This document shows, one piece after another, positions 20,085-32,238 of a stretch of DNA of 64,000 bases. The translations under genes were made by a program, and so were the position numbers. Source of the DNA: Moniliophthora roreri (Eukaryota > Basidiomycota > Agaricomycetes > Agaricales > Marasmiaceae); contig LATX02000176.1 in the NCBI GenBank assembly GCA_001466705.2, positions 434,001 to 498,000 of the forward strand, read 5' to 3'. Every line of letters begins with the position of its first letter. Within the stretch, counting starts at the first letter, position 1. Below the pieces are notes generated by a model, which had not been told where the DNA came from, searched no databases, and saw nothing but the letters and a program-made list of their open reading frames with translations.

Positions 20085-23000
20085 ATGTCTTCTACTACCC
20101 AATTATATAAAACACCTCCCGGTGGCTTTAAGCGGCAGCGCATACAAAACTCCTGCGATCGCTGCAAGCAGGCGAGTTTATCGACTACGTGGCCTTTAGT
20201 ATCCTGACTGATTGAATCTCAGAAAAAGAGTAAGCGTAACGTGGTGTTTCAGGGGACCCAGTATTGACCGCATCCTTTCGCTTTTATATACTCAGTTCGA
20301 TGTAAGTGCATTCTCTCCGAGTTGGAGAATCCTCAGACTTTAACGATGCGACCACATTGAAGGCGACAGCGCGGAGCAGGCTTCAAATATTTGCACAAAT
20401 TGCGTACATTTCAATGTTCCGTGTACACATCGACTGGCAGAGGCAAGACATGCAAAGGTATATGCATATCTCTAAAGATTCAAGCCATACTGACAATTGG
20501 TATAGAAAGCCGGGAAAGCCCAAGAATCCATAGAAGAGTGCGCCATTCCGTGACTTTACTGTCTGCTAGCTGTCCTGAAGGGAAGGTGGCTTAGAACTAG
20601 ACCTGAAGCTATGGGGCGTATGGCAAAGACATCGGTGCGTTGCAATCTTTTTGCCTGGACGCTATTTGTTTAATTCCTCGCAGCCCTCAGCCTCGACTCA
20701 GTCTTCAGCCTTATACGACATCGATACCGCGAAAGGATACATAAATGCCGTCCTATCGGTTTCGACACCGTACGAACTTCCTGAAAATCGAGAAGACATA
20801 CATAAACTCGTCGTCCAGATTTCGTGTTACGCAAGACAACTTGAAAATCAGCTTGCTGAAGTAACGGCGGCTCTATCATCCACGGGTAGCCAAGATGTCG
20901 TTCCACGTCCAGTGCCGTTTCAATGCGATATGCCACGAGTGAAAGAAGAGGATATAGATAATGATGTGTTACTCTCTGATTCCCTTCGCCGGTTGAACTT
21001 CGGCACCTCTCAGAAGACCGGCTTCTATGGAAAGGGTAGCAATGTCATGCTTCTCCAGACTGCACTCAAGATTAAGGATGGGATTGACGAGGAGACTGTA
21101 TTGGCTGAGAGAAGCACTAGAGCAGAGTATTGGTCGATTTTTTCGGTAAGTACATTCTGTGCTCCCTTCTACTGTCAACTCTGACATGTTTATGTGAAGT
21201 GGCAGAACATCCCTTTCGAACCCGCATTCTTTTATGAGTTTCCAGAGCCGGACTTGATTACCGATCTTACCGCCCTTTATTTCGAAAAGTTTCAAGTCAG
21301 CTTCAAAATGCTGCATCGACCGTCCTTCGAACGAGCTATCAAACAAGGACAGCACTTCCGTGACAATACCTTTGGATGTCTTCTCCTAACGGTTTGCGCC
21401 GTGGCATCGAGGTATTCGAACGATCCTAGAGTGTTCATCGAAGGCAACAACGAACTCAGTGCGGGATGGAAGTGGATCCGACAAATTCGTCCTTTCTCTA
21501 TCCTGTCGTTTGGAAATGGAAACGATCCATGCGTCTACGAGTTGCAAGCGTTGTGTGTACGTTATCCCTGAATGAGTATCGCACTGTTGCTCATCTTCCC
21601 ACCTAGAATTATATTGCATTCATTCTTACTACAACATCCGGTGATCTTGCCTGGCCACTACTCTCTCTCGGCGTTCGCTATGCTCAGAGTGTCGGTGTTC
21701 ATCATCGTGGCTTCGTTGAAGGAAAGCTAACGGCGGAGAAAGAGCTATGGAAACGTGCATTCTGGGTATTGATTGCAGTGGACACGTTCACAACAGCCAA
21801 TTATGGGCGGCCTAGGGCAACAAACCCACTTGAGTGAGTGACAAAGCATCGCAACAGAATCGACTACTCACCCAAGATGTTCTGCTTAGCTACAACCAAG
21901 AGTTTCCTTGCGAAGTAGACGACTGTTTTTGGGAAAACCCAGATCCCGAACAATCTTTCAAGCAGCCGGAAGGTAAACTTTCCGATGTAACCTTCTGGAT
22001 ACAACTTTTGAAGATATTGCGAGTCTATGGGATTGCTCAGCGTTCGATTGTATTAACTTTCTATGTGGTTTTATTATATACTAATACGATATTTTCTTAG
22101 CTTGCGTTGAACAAGCGTGGTCTAGAGGGGCATATTTGGGGGCTACCAAGAGACGAAAAGGTCATACTGGAATTGGACTCGCTGCTCAACCAATGGATAG
22201 ATGGCATACCGGAGCATCGTATGTCGTAGGGCCCCTCTCCGGAAGATATCTGCTGACAATTTGTCCTTTCAGTGCGATGGAACCCTGACGGGCAGTCCGA
22301 CCCAATCTTCTTCAACCAATCTGCGACGATCTACTCCATTTACTATTGGGTACAAATCCAAATACATCGACCGTTCATACCAACCTCAAGGGACGACAAG
22401 AACGGTGGCCTATCGTATCCATCTCTAGCAGTGTGCACCAATGCTGCTCGTTCATGTGTGCGAGTTTTGGACATCCAGTCTCGGAAAGGGATCGTTGATT
22501 GGAGTACAGCTCAGGTAAGCGCCATTTTTGCTGCCTCGAGTGATTCTGACCTTTTACTCTATAGATGACCCTGTTCTCCTCTGCGATGGTAAGCCTCGTC
22601 TGTTCGTAATCCCCACGGGGTTTGCTCAGCGACTGACAGGTGCTTGTGTTGAACCTTTGGGGTGGTTCTCGACTGGGATTCTCACCGAATTCTGCGAGAC
22701 TTTTGGAAGACGTGAACAAGTGCCTCAATATCCTCCGTGTCTTTGAGAAAAGGTGTGCGTCGCTAAGCTGTATCTTTCCACGAGCCTTTCTGACATTATG
22801 TGTAAACGAGATGGCAAAAAGCAGGAAGCCTCGTCGATATGATAACGGGTCTTCTCTCTGCCACGGAAGTATCCAACGAGACTCGTTTGTCCCAGAAGCA
22901 TACCAGGACAGATGACGAGACGCAGGTCGCTCAAGACGCCTCGGAGCCATCCGACACGCCTTTAACAAGTATGCCTAATAGCATAGCGATGGATTCATTC

Positions 23001-23462
23001 CTGTGGTCGGTACTTACCGACAATTCGTTCACCTCAAATGGTTCTACCAATCTTCCTTTCTACACAGAAGAACTTGGTCGGACACCTACTTATCCTGGAA
23101 TTCCTTCGGGAGCACATCCCGTTCAAGGGCAATATTCTGCAGAAGGCTGGGGTTGGCAAAGCACGGTCGACGCATCGTTACCTGCTCAGCTGAACCCTGG
23201 TTTTGGCGATACGCCCTCCGGGCATACATCAGGTCTGTATTTCCGACTATGAGGACAACAAGAAGGCTGTTCTGACGTTTTTGTCGTAGATTCATCAAGC
23301 CCGTCATCTACAACCGGTCTTATGGGTGCTGAGAATATAACCTCAGTTTTCCAAACTGGTGAAGACTGGTACGTGAATCACTCAGGTCTTCGAACTCGTA
23401 ACTCAACTCAGATATTATACAGTTGGGATTACTGGTTGCCACAATTTACCTCGAGTGCATGA
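20085..23462 (+). CDS. Zn2Cys6 transcription factor with fungal-specific middle domain
   Basis: This is a nuclear DNA-binding regulator; the target pathway is unknown. The zinc cluster must be assembled from several exons: 20085-20171 (ending CDRCKQ), 20223-20229, 20296-20301 and from 20363, giving CDRCKQKKIRCDSAEQASNI then CTNCVHFNVPC. The spacing is Cx2Cx6Cx9Cx2Cx6C. The first intron (20172-20222) begins GC; the next (20230-20295, 20302-20362) are GT-AG. The middle homology region follows: LYFEKFQVSFKMLHRPSFERAI, CLLLTVCAVASRYSNDPR, LLSLGVRYAQSVGVHHR and LWKRAFWVLIAVDTFTTANYGRPRA. The C-terminus is Ser/Thr/Gly-rich and ends near 23462 (WDYWLPQFTSSA). The linker around 20458-20690 is not fully solved. 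It is divergent from the hydratase gene, with 199 bases between starts. Confidence 0.88.
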
Positions 23463-23702
23463 TTGCAGCAGTTCTTTATGATTACATGCTATCTTTGACT
23501 TATGCGTAGTGATTTAATTGGCTATTTTGGTTCCTCCATACATATGTCGTTTAGTAATTTTTGCCGTCTCGTTGGATGTCCATTGACTTATTCGTAAACA
23601 TGATTGTGCCGACGTACTCGTACAAGCCGAGGTGACGCGTACCGTAGATGAGACTTTTATCACAGGCCAAATCCGTGCTCAGCAAGTATTAAATCTCTGT
23701 GA

Positions 23703-24467
23703 GTGAGTAATGCCAAGTTGGTAATTGAAGAGGTCAAAGCTGGAATCCCGGATGCCCAAATCACCTTCATCGAATGCGACCTTGCTTCTCTGCAATCTGT
23801 CAAGAAAGCAGCACACGAATTCCTCTCTCAATCGAATCGTCTCGACATTCTCATATGCAATGCAGGGGTCATGGCGCTACCACCGGGTCTCACGAAAGAT
23901 GGGTACGAACTGCAGTTCGGTATCAATCAGCTTTCGCACTCGTGTTTGATAAAGATCCTTCTTCCAACACTTCTACGAACCGCTGAGCCACCAAATTCAG
24001 ATGTTCGTGTCATCTTCCTCTCTTCACAAGGATACCGAGGCCACCCAACGGGTGGCATCATATTCAAAGACCTCCGCACCACTCAGGACATGGCAGTCCT
24101 AGGTCCCCTTACACGTTATGGTCAGAGTAAACTGGCCAACATTCTTTACGCAGCAGAGTTGGGTAGGAGATACCCAAACATCATGTCTGTTTCCGTCCAC
24201 CCTGGTGTCATTAAGACAGGGCTGGTCACTAGTTCTAGTGGGGTGACGCAAGCCCTCACGACGGTATTTGCGTCGTGCCAAATGGTTACTCCAGAGGAAG
24301 GAGCGTATAATCAGGTGTGGACGGCAACCTGCGACAGGAGTAAGCTTGTCAATGGTGCCTATTATGAGCCAGTTGGAAAGTTGGCGAAGAAAATGCGGGA
24401 AGGAAATAATTCGCAACTAGCCGAGCAGTTGTGGGAGTGGACTGAGGTTGAATTAAAGGACTATTAG
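23703..24467 (+). pseudogene. Short-chain dehydrogenase/reductase lacking the N-terminal cofactor motif
   Basis: SDR enzymes are NAD(P)-dependent oxidoreductases with a Rossmann fold. The frame has the acidic strand ITFIECDLASLQSVKKAA, the CNAG motif (LICNAGVM), the catalytic YxxxK in RYGQSKLAN, and VSVHPGVIKTGL. It reaches a normal stop at 24467. The first 35-45 residues of the fold, including TGxxxGxG, are absent. The open frame is preceded by an in-frame TGA at 23700 and the first in-frame ATG lies inside the CNAGVM region. No glycine-rich motif appears in any frame between the regulator gene and this point. It is most simply a 5'-truncated gene. The rest is intact, so the loss may be recent or the missing exon may lie in an assembly error. 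Confidence 0.7.
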
Positions 24468-24586
24468 TTGTGCACACCCTTCTGTTTGTATATAAGAAGC
24501 GTTCCACGCCGCCGGTGATATCCTGTGACGAAAGTGAGATGACAAAAATCAAAAATTAAGTTGACATTTTTCATCTTACCGGAACG

Positions 24587-25012
24587 TTATTCAAGGACGA
24601 TGGCGTCTGCCTCTATTTCAACCTTCATGTTTTCATCCACAAAACCCGCGCCGAGAATCATCGTCGCTGCAGGGCCAGCTTCTATGCGACCATCTATTCC
24701 TTCATGGCCGAATCCCGACTCCTTCAATGCACGGCCAACATCGCCTTGATCCTCTTTGTCGCGGACGAACATCCTAACTCGGACAATGTCCTCGCGTCGA
24801 CCACCCAGTGCTCCTACCGCCCGAGCAATCTCATTGAAGATTTGGGTGGCCTGTTCAAATGCCGAATTCGGATGAAGGAGAACACCAGTTTCAGGACAGA
24901 TAGACGTGGTGCCGGATACAACGATGAAAGGTCCCTTGCGTACAGCACGACAATATCGGAACTCTTTTTCATAAGGATTGTTGGTGCTAAAGAAGCGCGT
25001 GAAAGCTGTCAT
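24587..25012 (-). CDS. RidA/YjgF/YER057c family protein
   Basis: The RidA branch of this family deaminates reactive enamine/imine intermediates; other branches have different roles. It is one exon of 141 residues, starting MTAFTRFFSTNNPYEKEFRY. Visible family features are GPFIVVSGTT, the long helix FEQATQIFNEIARAVGALGG, DIVRVRMFVRD, and the C-terminal region GPAATMILGAGFVDENMKVEIEADAIV. The residue before PAA is Gly; the typical RidA active-site Arg (in RxA/VxV) is not evident, so a non-deaminase subfamily is possible. The stop lies 120 bases from the SDR stop (convergent). It is divergent from RAD52 across 237 bases. Confidence 0.87.
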   Translation of the reverse strand: MTAFTRFFSTNNPYEKEFRYCRAVRKGPFIVVSGTTSICPETGVLLHPNSAFEQATQIFNEIARAVGALGGRREDIVRVRMFVRDKEDQGDVGRALKESGFGHEGIDGRIEAGPAATMILGAGFVDENMKVEIEADAIVLE

Positions 25013-25210
25013 CGTGGGTTATTCGAGCGAGTTAATTCGAGTCATTGTAAATACTTGCTGAGCACTGAGAATGAGTCGGAACGCGACGGTGGCGGTGCAA
25101 AGTCACACTTGCCTTGCCGCGAGTCACACGACCAGCGTGAACAGCGCGTGTGTGACTGTCACACCTTGACTCGATGTCAATCGTGAACTCCGCACACACT
25201 GAGGTCTACT

Positions 25211-25217
25211 TATAAAT
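25211..25217 (+). promoter_or_regulatory. TATA box upstream of RAD52
   Basis: TATAAAT lies 33-39 bases before the chosen ATG at 25250, within the 237-base region shared with the RidA-family gene. The short distance would give a very short 5' leader, so the true start may be a later Met. Confidence 0.4.
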
Positions 25218-25249
25218 ACTTCTTTCTTGCCCTTGTGCATCCCCGTTGT

Positions 25250-27479
25250 ATGGCGGGTGCACTCAGCGGTCATCTTATCGATTCTTTTTACCATACGCAC
25301 AGATCGACTGGTCCTGGTCCTTTCGGCATGCCTTTCGACACCAGTTTCAACAGTCCTCCTCCCAATATCGTTACATCTGGCGCCATGTCGTTCAACAGAA
25401 ACATTCATGGAACCAGCCAGTCCCAGGCTTCAATGTCCATGTTCTCTCACGATGACCCTTCCTCAATGGATATGTCCCAAACGACAGCTGTCAAGATCGC
25501 AGCAATGCAAGCAAAGTTGAACCAGAAATTGGGGCCAGAGTACATATCACAGCGACCTGGACCAGGAGGAGGGCCCAAGCTCGTGTATGCTGAGGGATGG
25601 AAGGTCATAAATTTGGCGAACGAAGTTTTTGGGTTCAACGGTTGGAGTTCAAGCATCGTCAGTTTGACGACAGATTTTCTGGATTGCAATGAGGAGACGA
25701 AGCGATACAATGTAGGAGTAACTGCTGTTGTCAGGGTGACCTTGAGAGACGGAGTATACCACGAAGACGTTGGTTATGGGCTGCTGGAGAACTCCAAGAG
25801 CAAGGGCCAGGCTTTGGACAAGGTGTGTCTCGATGTCTCTTGCTTATAGCCTGTTCACTGAAGGATTGCACAGTGTAAGAAGGAAGCGGTGACAGATGCT
25901 GTTAAAAGAGTCCTTCGCAACTTCGGAAACCTGCTAGGAAATTGCTTGTACGATAGGTCTTACACTCAGGAAGTCGTCAAGATAAAAGTTACTCAAGTAA
26001 GTTCACCTTTACCACAGTCATCGTGTTTCGTCATTGACACGTCCACATCTCAGCCCAAATTCGACCCAGAACATCTCCACCGCCGTCCTGAATTCACCGA
26101 TGTGAAGCCCAACATTGCGCCTGCCGGTACTACATCAGCATCTCATGCAACTGGACCTGGTGCCAGCACAGCGAGACCTCAACCAAATCCGCCTATCCAA
26201 CAAGCTAAAAACAACACTACTAGTACACCCGCTATCAAAACCGAGCCCATGAATCCTAGTATTCTACCTTCACACGTCCATGACCAAGTTAGGAAGACAC
26301 TCACGGAAAACTCAGCAATTTCCTCTAAATCATCGACATCACTCGGTAAAACCGACTCCAATACCGTCCGGATAGCTGCCTCTGCGCAGCATCAGCAGCC
26401 GACTGGTCTGAACACTGCTCAGCACCCAATTTCTCACCATCCACCCTCAAACCAGAATGTTGGTTCCGCGAATCAAGCTCGCAAAGTAGCATTCAACCCC
26501 GAACAATCCCCGTTAGCTGGACGGCCTTCCGCTCCGCCACCAGCTGTCTCATCTGACGAAACACTCGCAAGTTACGAGGACGAAGCGTTCGACATCAACT
26601 CGGAAGATGACGCGTTTTATGCCACGGTCGATTTGGGGGAGGAAGACATCGGTAGACCCATTGACTATGATGAAAGCGCGTACGGAGAGAGCTATAATGA
26701 GGACCACAGCAGATTCGGTGTCCAACCGCAGGCACCTCTCCAGCATTGCGCCCAGGAACACCAAGGTCATCAAAGAGCACAAAGCGATAAGCCAGGTTCG
26801 ATGGGTCCACCTCCGGTTCCAGGTTCTGTACGTAGCAGCTCACGGTCTGCTGCGATTAAAGCTGCCTTAGCTTCAATATCTTCAGCGGCGTCGGCTCCTG
26901 CGCAAGGATCAGACCAGCAGCAAGATGGTCAACAGCACAATCGACCGCCGGCTCCGAATCACGATAGACCGTACGATTCCGCTCACATTTCACACCAGTC
27001 TACAAACGTATCGGAGGATGATCGAGAGAATTATAATCCTAATGTTGACACTTCTCCCTCTGGAGCGACGGAAAAGCCATCTGCTCCGCCGGTATTCTCT
27101 TCTGGGGTTGGCGCTTCCTCGACTCCGAAGAGGGGAGGATTTTCCTTTCCACCGGAGATGGTGCGCTGTCAGTCATTGAATGAACAGCATGTTACTGACG
27201 AGATTCTGCAGGTGAATAAGAGCCGTTCGGCGGGTCCTCAAGTGCAATCTGGCGTCGGAGCCAAAAGGAATGTAGATGCTATGAGGTACAGTCCCTATCT
27301 ATTCCTTGTGGCGGTTTTTGACTTGATACGTTTACAGATCATCCTCATCTGTCGCAACTTCGCGACGACCGGCACAAGGCATGGGTTTGATGGGCGCTCA
27401 AGGTGGCGGTTCGACGAGACAACCTTTGGATGGCCTAGACGTTGGCGACGGCGGTGATGCAAAACGCATGCGAAGATGA
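25250..27479 (+). CDS. RAD52: DNA repair and recombination protein RAD52
   Basis: Rad52 anneals single-stranded DNA and loads Rad51 during homologous recombination. Four exons, 25250-25822, 25874-25996, 26054-27285 and 27338-27479, give 689 residues with all junctions in frame. The conserved annealing domain runs from about residue 80 to 210: GPEYISQRPGPGGGPKLVYAE, then FGFNGWSSSI, DFLDCNEETKRYNVGVTAVV, DGVYHEDVGYG, SKGQALDKCKKEAVTDAVKR and LRNFGNLLGNCLYDR. The remaining part is long, Ser/Pro/Gln-rich and low in conservation, as expected for the region that contacts RPA and Rad51 in yeast, and it ends in a basic KRMRR. It is longer than the yeast protein (471 residues), mostly by this tail. 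Met residues further in (for example MSFNRN) are alternative starts. Confidence 0.95.
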
Positions 27480-30159
27480 ACCTTGTCTTCATTGGGTTGA
27501 GTCTTTCACGACTGGATACTATTGCTGTTGTATGGATATGATTATACCAGGTTTGCTATTGCATTGTATGTCTACACCACATCATACTGTTTGTATTGCT
27601 ATTGACATCGCTTTCGAATTTACCACCCTTTCGCCAACTGTATCTCCCGCGGGGATCTCATACATACCAAAGCAAGTTCTCGCTGCCTTTTGATTTGTTC
27701 GGAACCTTGAACGGAGAAGTTTCTAGTTCGGCCACACGCGTAGGGTGTGTGAAGGCCGTTCAGAACTGCATTTGTGCTGGATAAGCTGTAAGCAGATATC
27801 AATGGAATGTAGGCGGAAATGGGAGGTTGGAATGGACATAAACCGGGGGTCCAGATATGAAAGAATCCCCGAGGTCAGTACCTTATCAGTAATTCTCCTT
27901 CAGGTTACCAACCGGGAGAGCGACGTTACCTATTAGGGCGTACGTTCGGCTCCTAGTATGATATCTGACAGGGAGTGAGAAGGTATGTGACGATCTACTC
28001 ACTGACACCGTGGGTATGAATGAGCCTGGGGAAGCACGAAGTGCAGGGCTGCGGCAGAATCTCAAATGGCTGGAAGGCGTGATGTGGATCCAACAGTTGC
28101 GGAAGACACTGGCCAGTAGCAGATGACCTGTTCCTAACAAAATGCGTGTCAAAAAAGAGAGTTGAAGATTCTGGCCAACTCGCTCGGACGTTTGTCCACA
28201 AGCAAAATCCCCTGATTCCGAGAGGAAGAGCGCTAGCAAGCAAGTTCTACAATGAGTTTTTGCCACAATCGTGAAAACACAATTTCTTGGCAATTTCTTG
28301 TGCTTTGATCTTCTATGCTTGTCGGTGGCTGAGAGGACATTCAGCATTTGTAGCCATCTGCCGGATTGAAGAGCACGCACCAATAATACCAATGGTCCCC
28401 TTAGATCGACTGGAAGTACTCTAAGACTTTCTAAGGAAAGAGATCGTGTCGAATCGGTCTTGACTCTTGACTCGCAGCAATGACAGGAGAGGTAGGCCAA
28501 AGGCCTTAAATAGGTATGCTGTATGCAGGATACGCCGACTCGAGTCTCTCCTTCCAAGGAGGCTAAGGACGGAGGGGGGGTTCTATTCGATATGTCTGAT
28601 TTCAATCTTCCAATTTGGCCTTGGACTCGACGCGGTTTGTGATATTCTGGATTGACCACCCGGGACATGTTCTAACACGGTTGCGCAGCCTTGCATCGTG
28701 AGTCGCTTGTGCCTTTGACCTCTTGCGTAGACACCATACCTGTTTACCGCCCCTAGGAGGTCTCCGAGAGGGTGCCGATCGGGCTTTGGTGAATTCCAGT
28801 GTTGCTCAAGGAAAACCGATCATTCACTCACCAACTACCCTGACCGCTGCCATTTTCAAGCAAATTTTGAGCCGTCGAATAGGACGACCTCCCATACATC
28901 CACCGACCTAGAGCAAGCGCAGGCTTTCATGGTCGGGACGAAGGTTTGAATGAGGCCGTGGACTGTGATGGTACACAACGAGATGGTAATGACAAAAATT
29001 TTAAGCGCTCGTCCTGGACAAATCCTTCGTCTTGCCTCCGACAACATCGCTCCCTGATTAACACTACGCAAGTAGTCATTTGGATTCATACGCTGGAAAC
29101 CATTCTCGTCGCTTTGTCAATAACTTGAGATCAAAAGTTGATTGGATACTTAGCGGCATCACGTCTAGCGCACGAATACCGATCAGCCCAGCTGATCTAA
29201 CTCAAGCCCGTATTCCTGTTCAGTCCAGTGAAACGCTTGCTCTTCTTCAAGTTTATGCTTCCCTATCAGCCCCTACAGTGTCTCCTCATCAGCCGTTGTG
29301 ATGGTGGACACGCTGATGAATCGGGAAGCAAACACCTCGCCTGTATCACGACATCCTGTATTCCCTGTCCTTCTCCAGGCTTCCCAACAAGATAAAAGCT
29401 GCGCAAATGCCCTTTTCGAAGGCGCTAATTCCTCCGAGAGAATGCGACGACTGATGGAAGGTATCTCTCGGGCGAGTGCGAGGGCGAGAAGCTCCACGGT
29501 GGACAGTCCTGGTCGTGGAAGGCTGCTTTTTCTCGGAGTATCATCCACACCTTTTCTTTCAAAGCTTCGCAGGATCGTTTCTGTGAGGAATTGGCATATC
29601 TGCCTCGCACAAATTTCTCATCCACATGCACAGGTTGTGCAATCCCTCAACTTTCGCTTTATGGTAAGCCTCGTGAGTTCCTCGATTTATCGACTTTCAA
29701 ATCAGGGTATGAAAGGGGAGAGTTTTCTCTTCAAGAACCTCAGCCAGAATCTCAGAGAGTTCAGACAAAACTGATCGATGCCACCGGGTCGATGCCGAGG
29801 GATGCTATCAATCACTGCCTCATTCTGTTCTACACCAGCAGCTTTGTGAATTTACCAAAAGTTTTTACCGCAATTTTTTATCGTCGACAACGAGGTTGAG
29901 CACGTTTGTAGCATGCGGCAGCGCAGTGGATCACACTCCAATGATGGTCGAGCGATAGTACCAAACTGACCTTTCCTGTGGCTGTTTACTTACGTGCTTG
30001 GTACACCGCACAATCCGCCGTTGATGATTTTTGATTTTCGTGTTTTGGTAGGTTTGCTTGCAGAAATCCCAACATCTGAGTCATGATCAGAAATCCGAAA
30101 GAGAGTACCCGGCAATTGCCGGACTGCATGATACACGAAACCACCCTGGATCTAACGGA
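27480..30159. other. 2.7 kb without a supported gene
   Basis: CpG content looks like that of the gene blocks rather than the transposon blocks. Open frames include 260 codons on the minus strand (27886-28668) and about 158 on the plus strand (29298-29774). None shows a motif, a credible splice pattern or a family resemblance. It may hold decayed genes or long untranslated regions. I found no terminal repeats. Confidence 0.45.
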
Positions 30160-31844
30160 ATGTCGACAAGCGATCCTGCCAGGGTCCAAAAATCCCGACT
30201 TCCCAAAGCCTATACCGACGAGCAGCTAGCCTTTTTGAAAAGGTATCAATTCGGTTTCAAGGCTTCCCTTGCCTTTCCTGACCTTTTCCATCATCTCTAT
30301 CCGATGACATGTCGCCAGCCATCTACCAGAATTCGAACGAAGAACCCAAGGATCCGTCAGAGGAGATGCGAAAAAGTTTGCCCTCGAGAAAGCCGGAGAG
30401 TTTATCGCGACATTTGGCCTTCCCAACGACTTTGATAACCTAGAAGAGGCGGAACCGAGGTTTCGAGAGGTGAGCGAATGCCCGTCCAACCGTGACTGCA
30501 GTCTACTGATCTAGAACAGCAAATATACAATTGGTTCAAGAACACCGTTGGGAGGACGAGAAGGAAACTGGAAGGAAGGCCGAGGTCAGTAAAGAAGGTT
30601 GGAGAGAAAGGTAGACCTTTGCTTAATTTCTGCGGTTTTACTGTTTTAAATGCAGCTGATAGCAACCGCCAAAGGTTAAATTCTTTACTAACCTGCTTCC
30701 TTTCTATAGGAACGAGCTCCAACGGTGCTTTGATAACCAACTGGAGCACAAATCTCGCTAGCCCACCAGTAATGCCGTATACTTCGGGAGACCCAGGCTC
30801 TTCCTCGTCGTCTCAGCAGCAAATAGTCTCTCCGATACAATTTGGTGGCGTCCAACCAAGCGCAACCATCTTGACACCCGTATCCGCTGGACATAGCCAG
30901 CAATCCTCTCCACATCAGCACCATTCTACAACGTCCCAACGTCAGTCAACACACAAACATTCTTCCCCGCAACATTCCTCTCTTAGCCTGGCCGTCAACC
31001 AGACTATCACTACTTCTTCGCTTGGAGAGGCCTTTCTGCAGGGAATTGATGCATCCAGCTTAGCGTCGATGATCCGATCTTTTGTCATAGCCAATCCCTC
31101 ACAAACACCGCTCGTGCCGGTTGTTGGCGCCCTCTACGAAGCGATAACGGAGGAATTGACATTCAATCGCGAGCCACACGCATGCCTTCGTCGCTTCCTT
31201 GACGCCTCAACCTGCTTTCCGCACAGTATCGTTCACGCAGGTGTTTCAGGCCCTCTAGCTGGCCCACGAGCTCTTCAGATGTTGATACGGAAAAACTCCA
31301 TTTGGGTAGCTAGTTCCAGCTCAAGTACCCCTCTGCCAAGTAACCCGAGTTCGTCCTTCTCGACAATGACAGAGGAGATGGAGAGAATAGCGGCAGACCG
31401 GCAACGGAAGAAGGACCACATACAATGGGCCCGAATTCACGCCGCAGCCCTTGAATCGGGCATGATGAACATGGTTCACTCGGGTGATTCGGAGAGCCGT
31501 GTCAGTGGGTATGCGTATGCAATGAGTAGAGCGTTTTCGGAGATGATGGCGCGTGACGCCGTGTGGGAGTCAGACGAGGTGGAATGGGTAGCCGGGATCT
31601 ATGTGCTGAGAGCAGTAATTAGGACGGCCATGAGGGGTGACAGAAGGCAGCGCGATGAGTATGACGATCTCTTGAGAAAGTACGAGGGAAGATGGCGAGA
31701 AATCAGAGATGAAACCAGGCAGGCTCTAGTCACGGTAACTTATTTCATGCTATTCTCAGAGGCATAGCTAATGCATGTCGCCAGGATGTTCTTCTAGGAG
31801 CTAAAGAAGACTTGGCCAAGCTTGATGGTCTAACGCTTCAGTAA
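30160..31844 (+). CDS. Homeodomain-like protein, Agaricomycete-type (function unknown)
   Basis: Five exons, 30160-30242, 30319-30469, 30520-30610, 30710-31734 and 31785-31844, give a clean 469-residue frame. The N-terminal 110 residues read LPKAYTDEQLAFLKSHLPEF, then EKAGEFIATFGLPNDFD, then REQIYNWFKNTVGRTRRK. The last segment resembles the recognition helix of homeodomains (WFxNxxxRxRRK). From memory, other mushroom proteins share a start of the type fLkshLPeFe...WF.N. A Ser/Gln/His-rich linker follows, then a helical C-terminal region with MTEEMERIAADRQRKKDHIQW and several Met-rich helices, ending GAKEDLAKLDGLTLQ. A DNA-binding role is inferred from one motif only. Coordinates of the 99-base intron 30611-30709 are the only choice I found that keeps the frame. 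Confidence 0.65.
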
Positions 31845-32238
31845 TTTTGTTTACTTGTACATTTTCTTGTGGGTATGGGACGATCTGTATGGATTCGGTA
31901 TAGGACTTTACACATCGCTTTGATAGACGCCATGCTTCGTCGTATGTATCTATAGGCTCTCTTGTATGTTTTCTTGATATGAATCATTGTGCCCCGGCTC
32001 AGGTTGGGAGGCAAAAGTCTGCCCTCAAGCCATAACACAGCCACAGAAAGTCACCACCGGCCTAGATCCAAACGGTCTGAACTCATATTTCAAGATGGGT
32101 TTGCTCTCTTCTCTACTATACGTGCTTGGTCCCGTTTCGTTCCTTGACAGTGACACCCCTCGATGGAACTTGGTATTACTGTCAAGACATTCGAATACTT
32201 ACCTGTTCCTAGGGTTGCCTGATAGTGCAGCCTATCTC
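31845..32238. other. Intergenic, no supported gene
   Basis: A plus-strand open frame starts at 31987, but its recognisable part begins only at the internal Met at 32239, which belongs to the P450 relic. I see no other features. Confidence 0.4.

Noticed and set aside
13578..27479. A secondary-metabolite or catabolic gene cluster (dioxygenase, hydratase, SDR, regulator)
   Set aside because: No backbone enzyme or transporter; housekeeping genes (NDUFB7, RidA family, RAD52) are interspersed, so simple adjacency is more likely.
27886..28668. 260-codon minus-strand frame
   Set aside because: No motif, Ser/Arg/Leu composition of a chance frame, no splice partners or upstream promoter signal.
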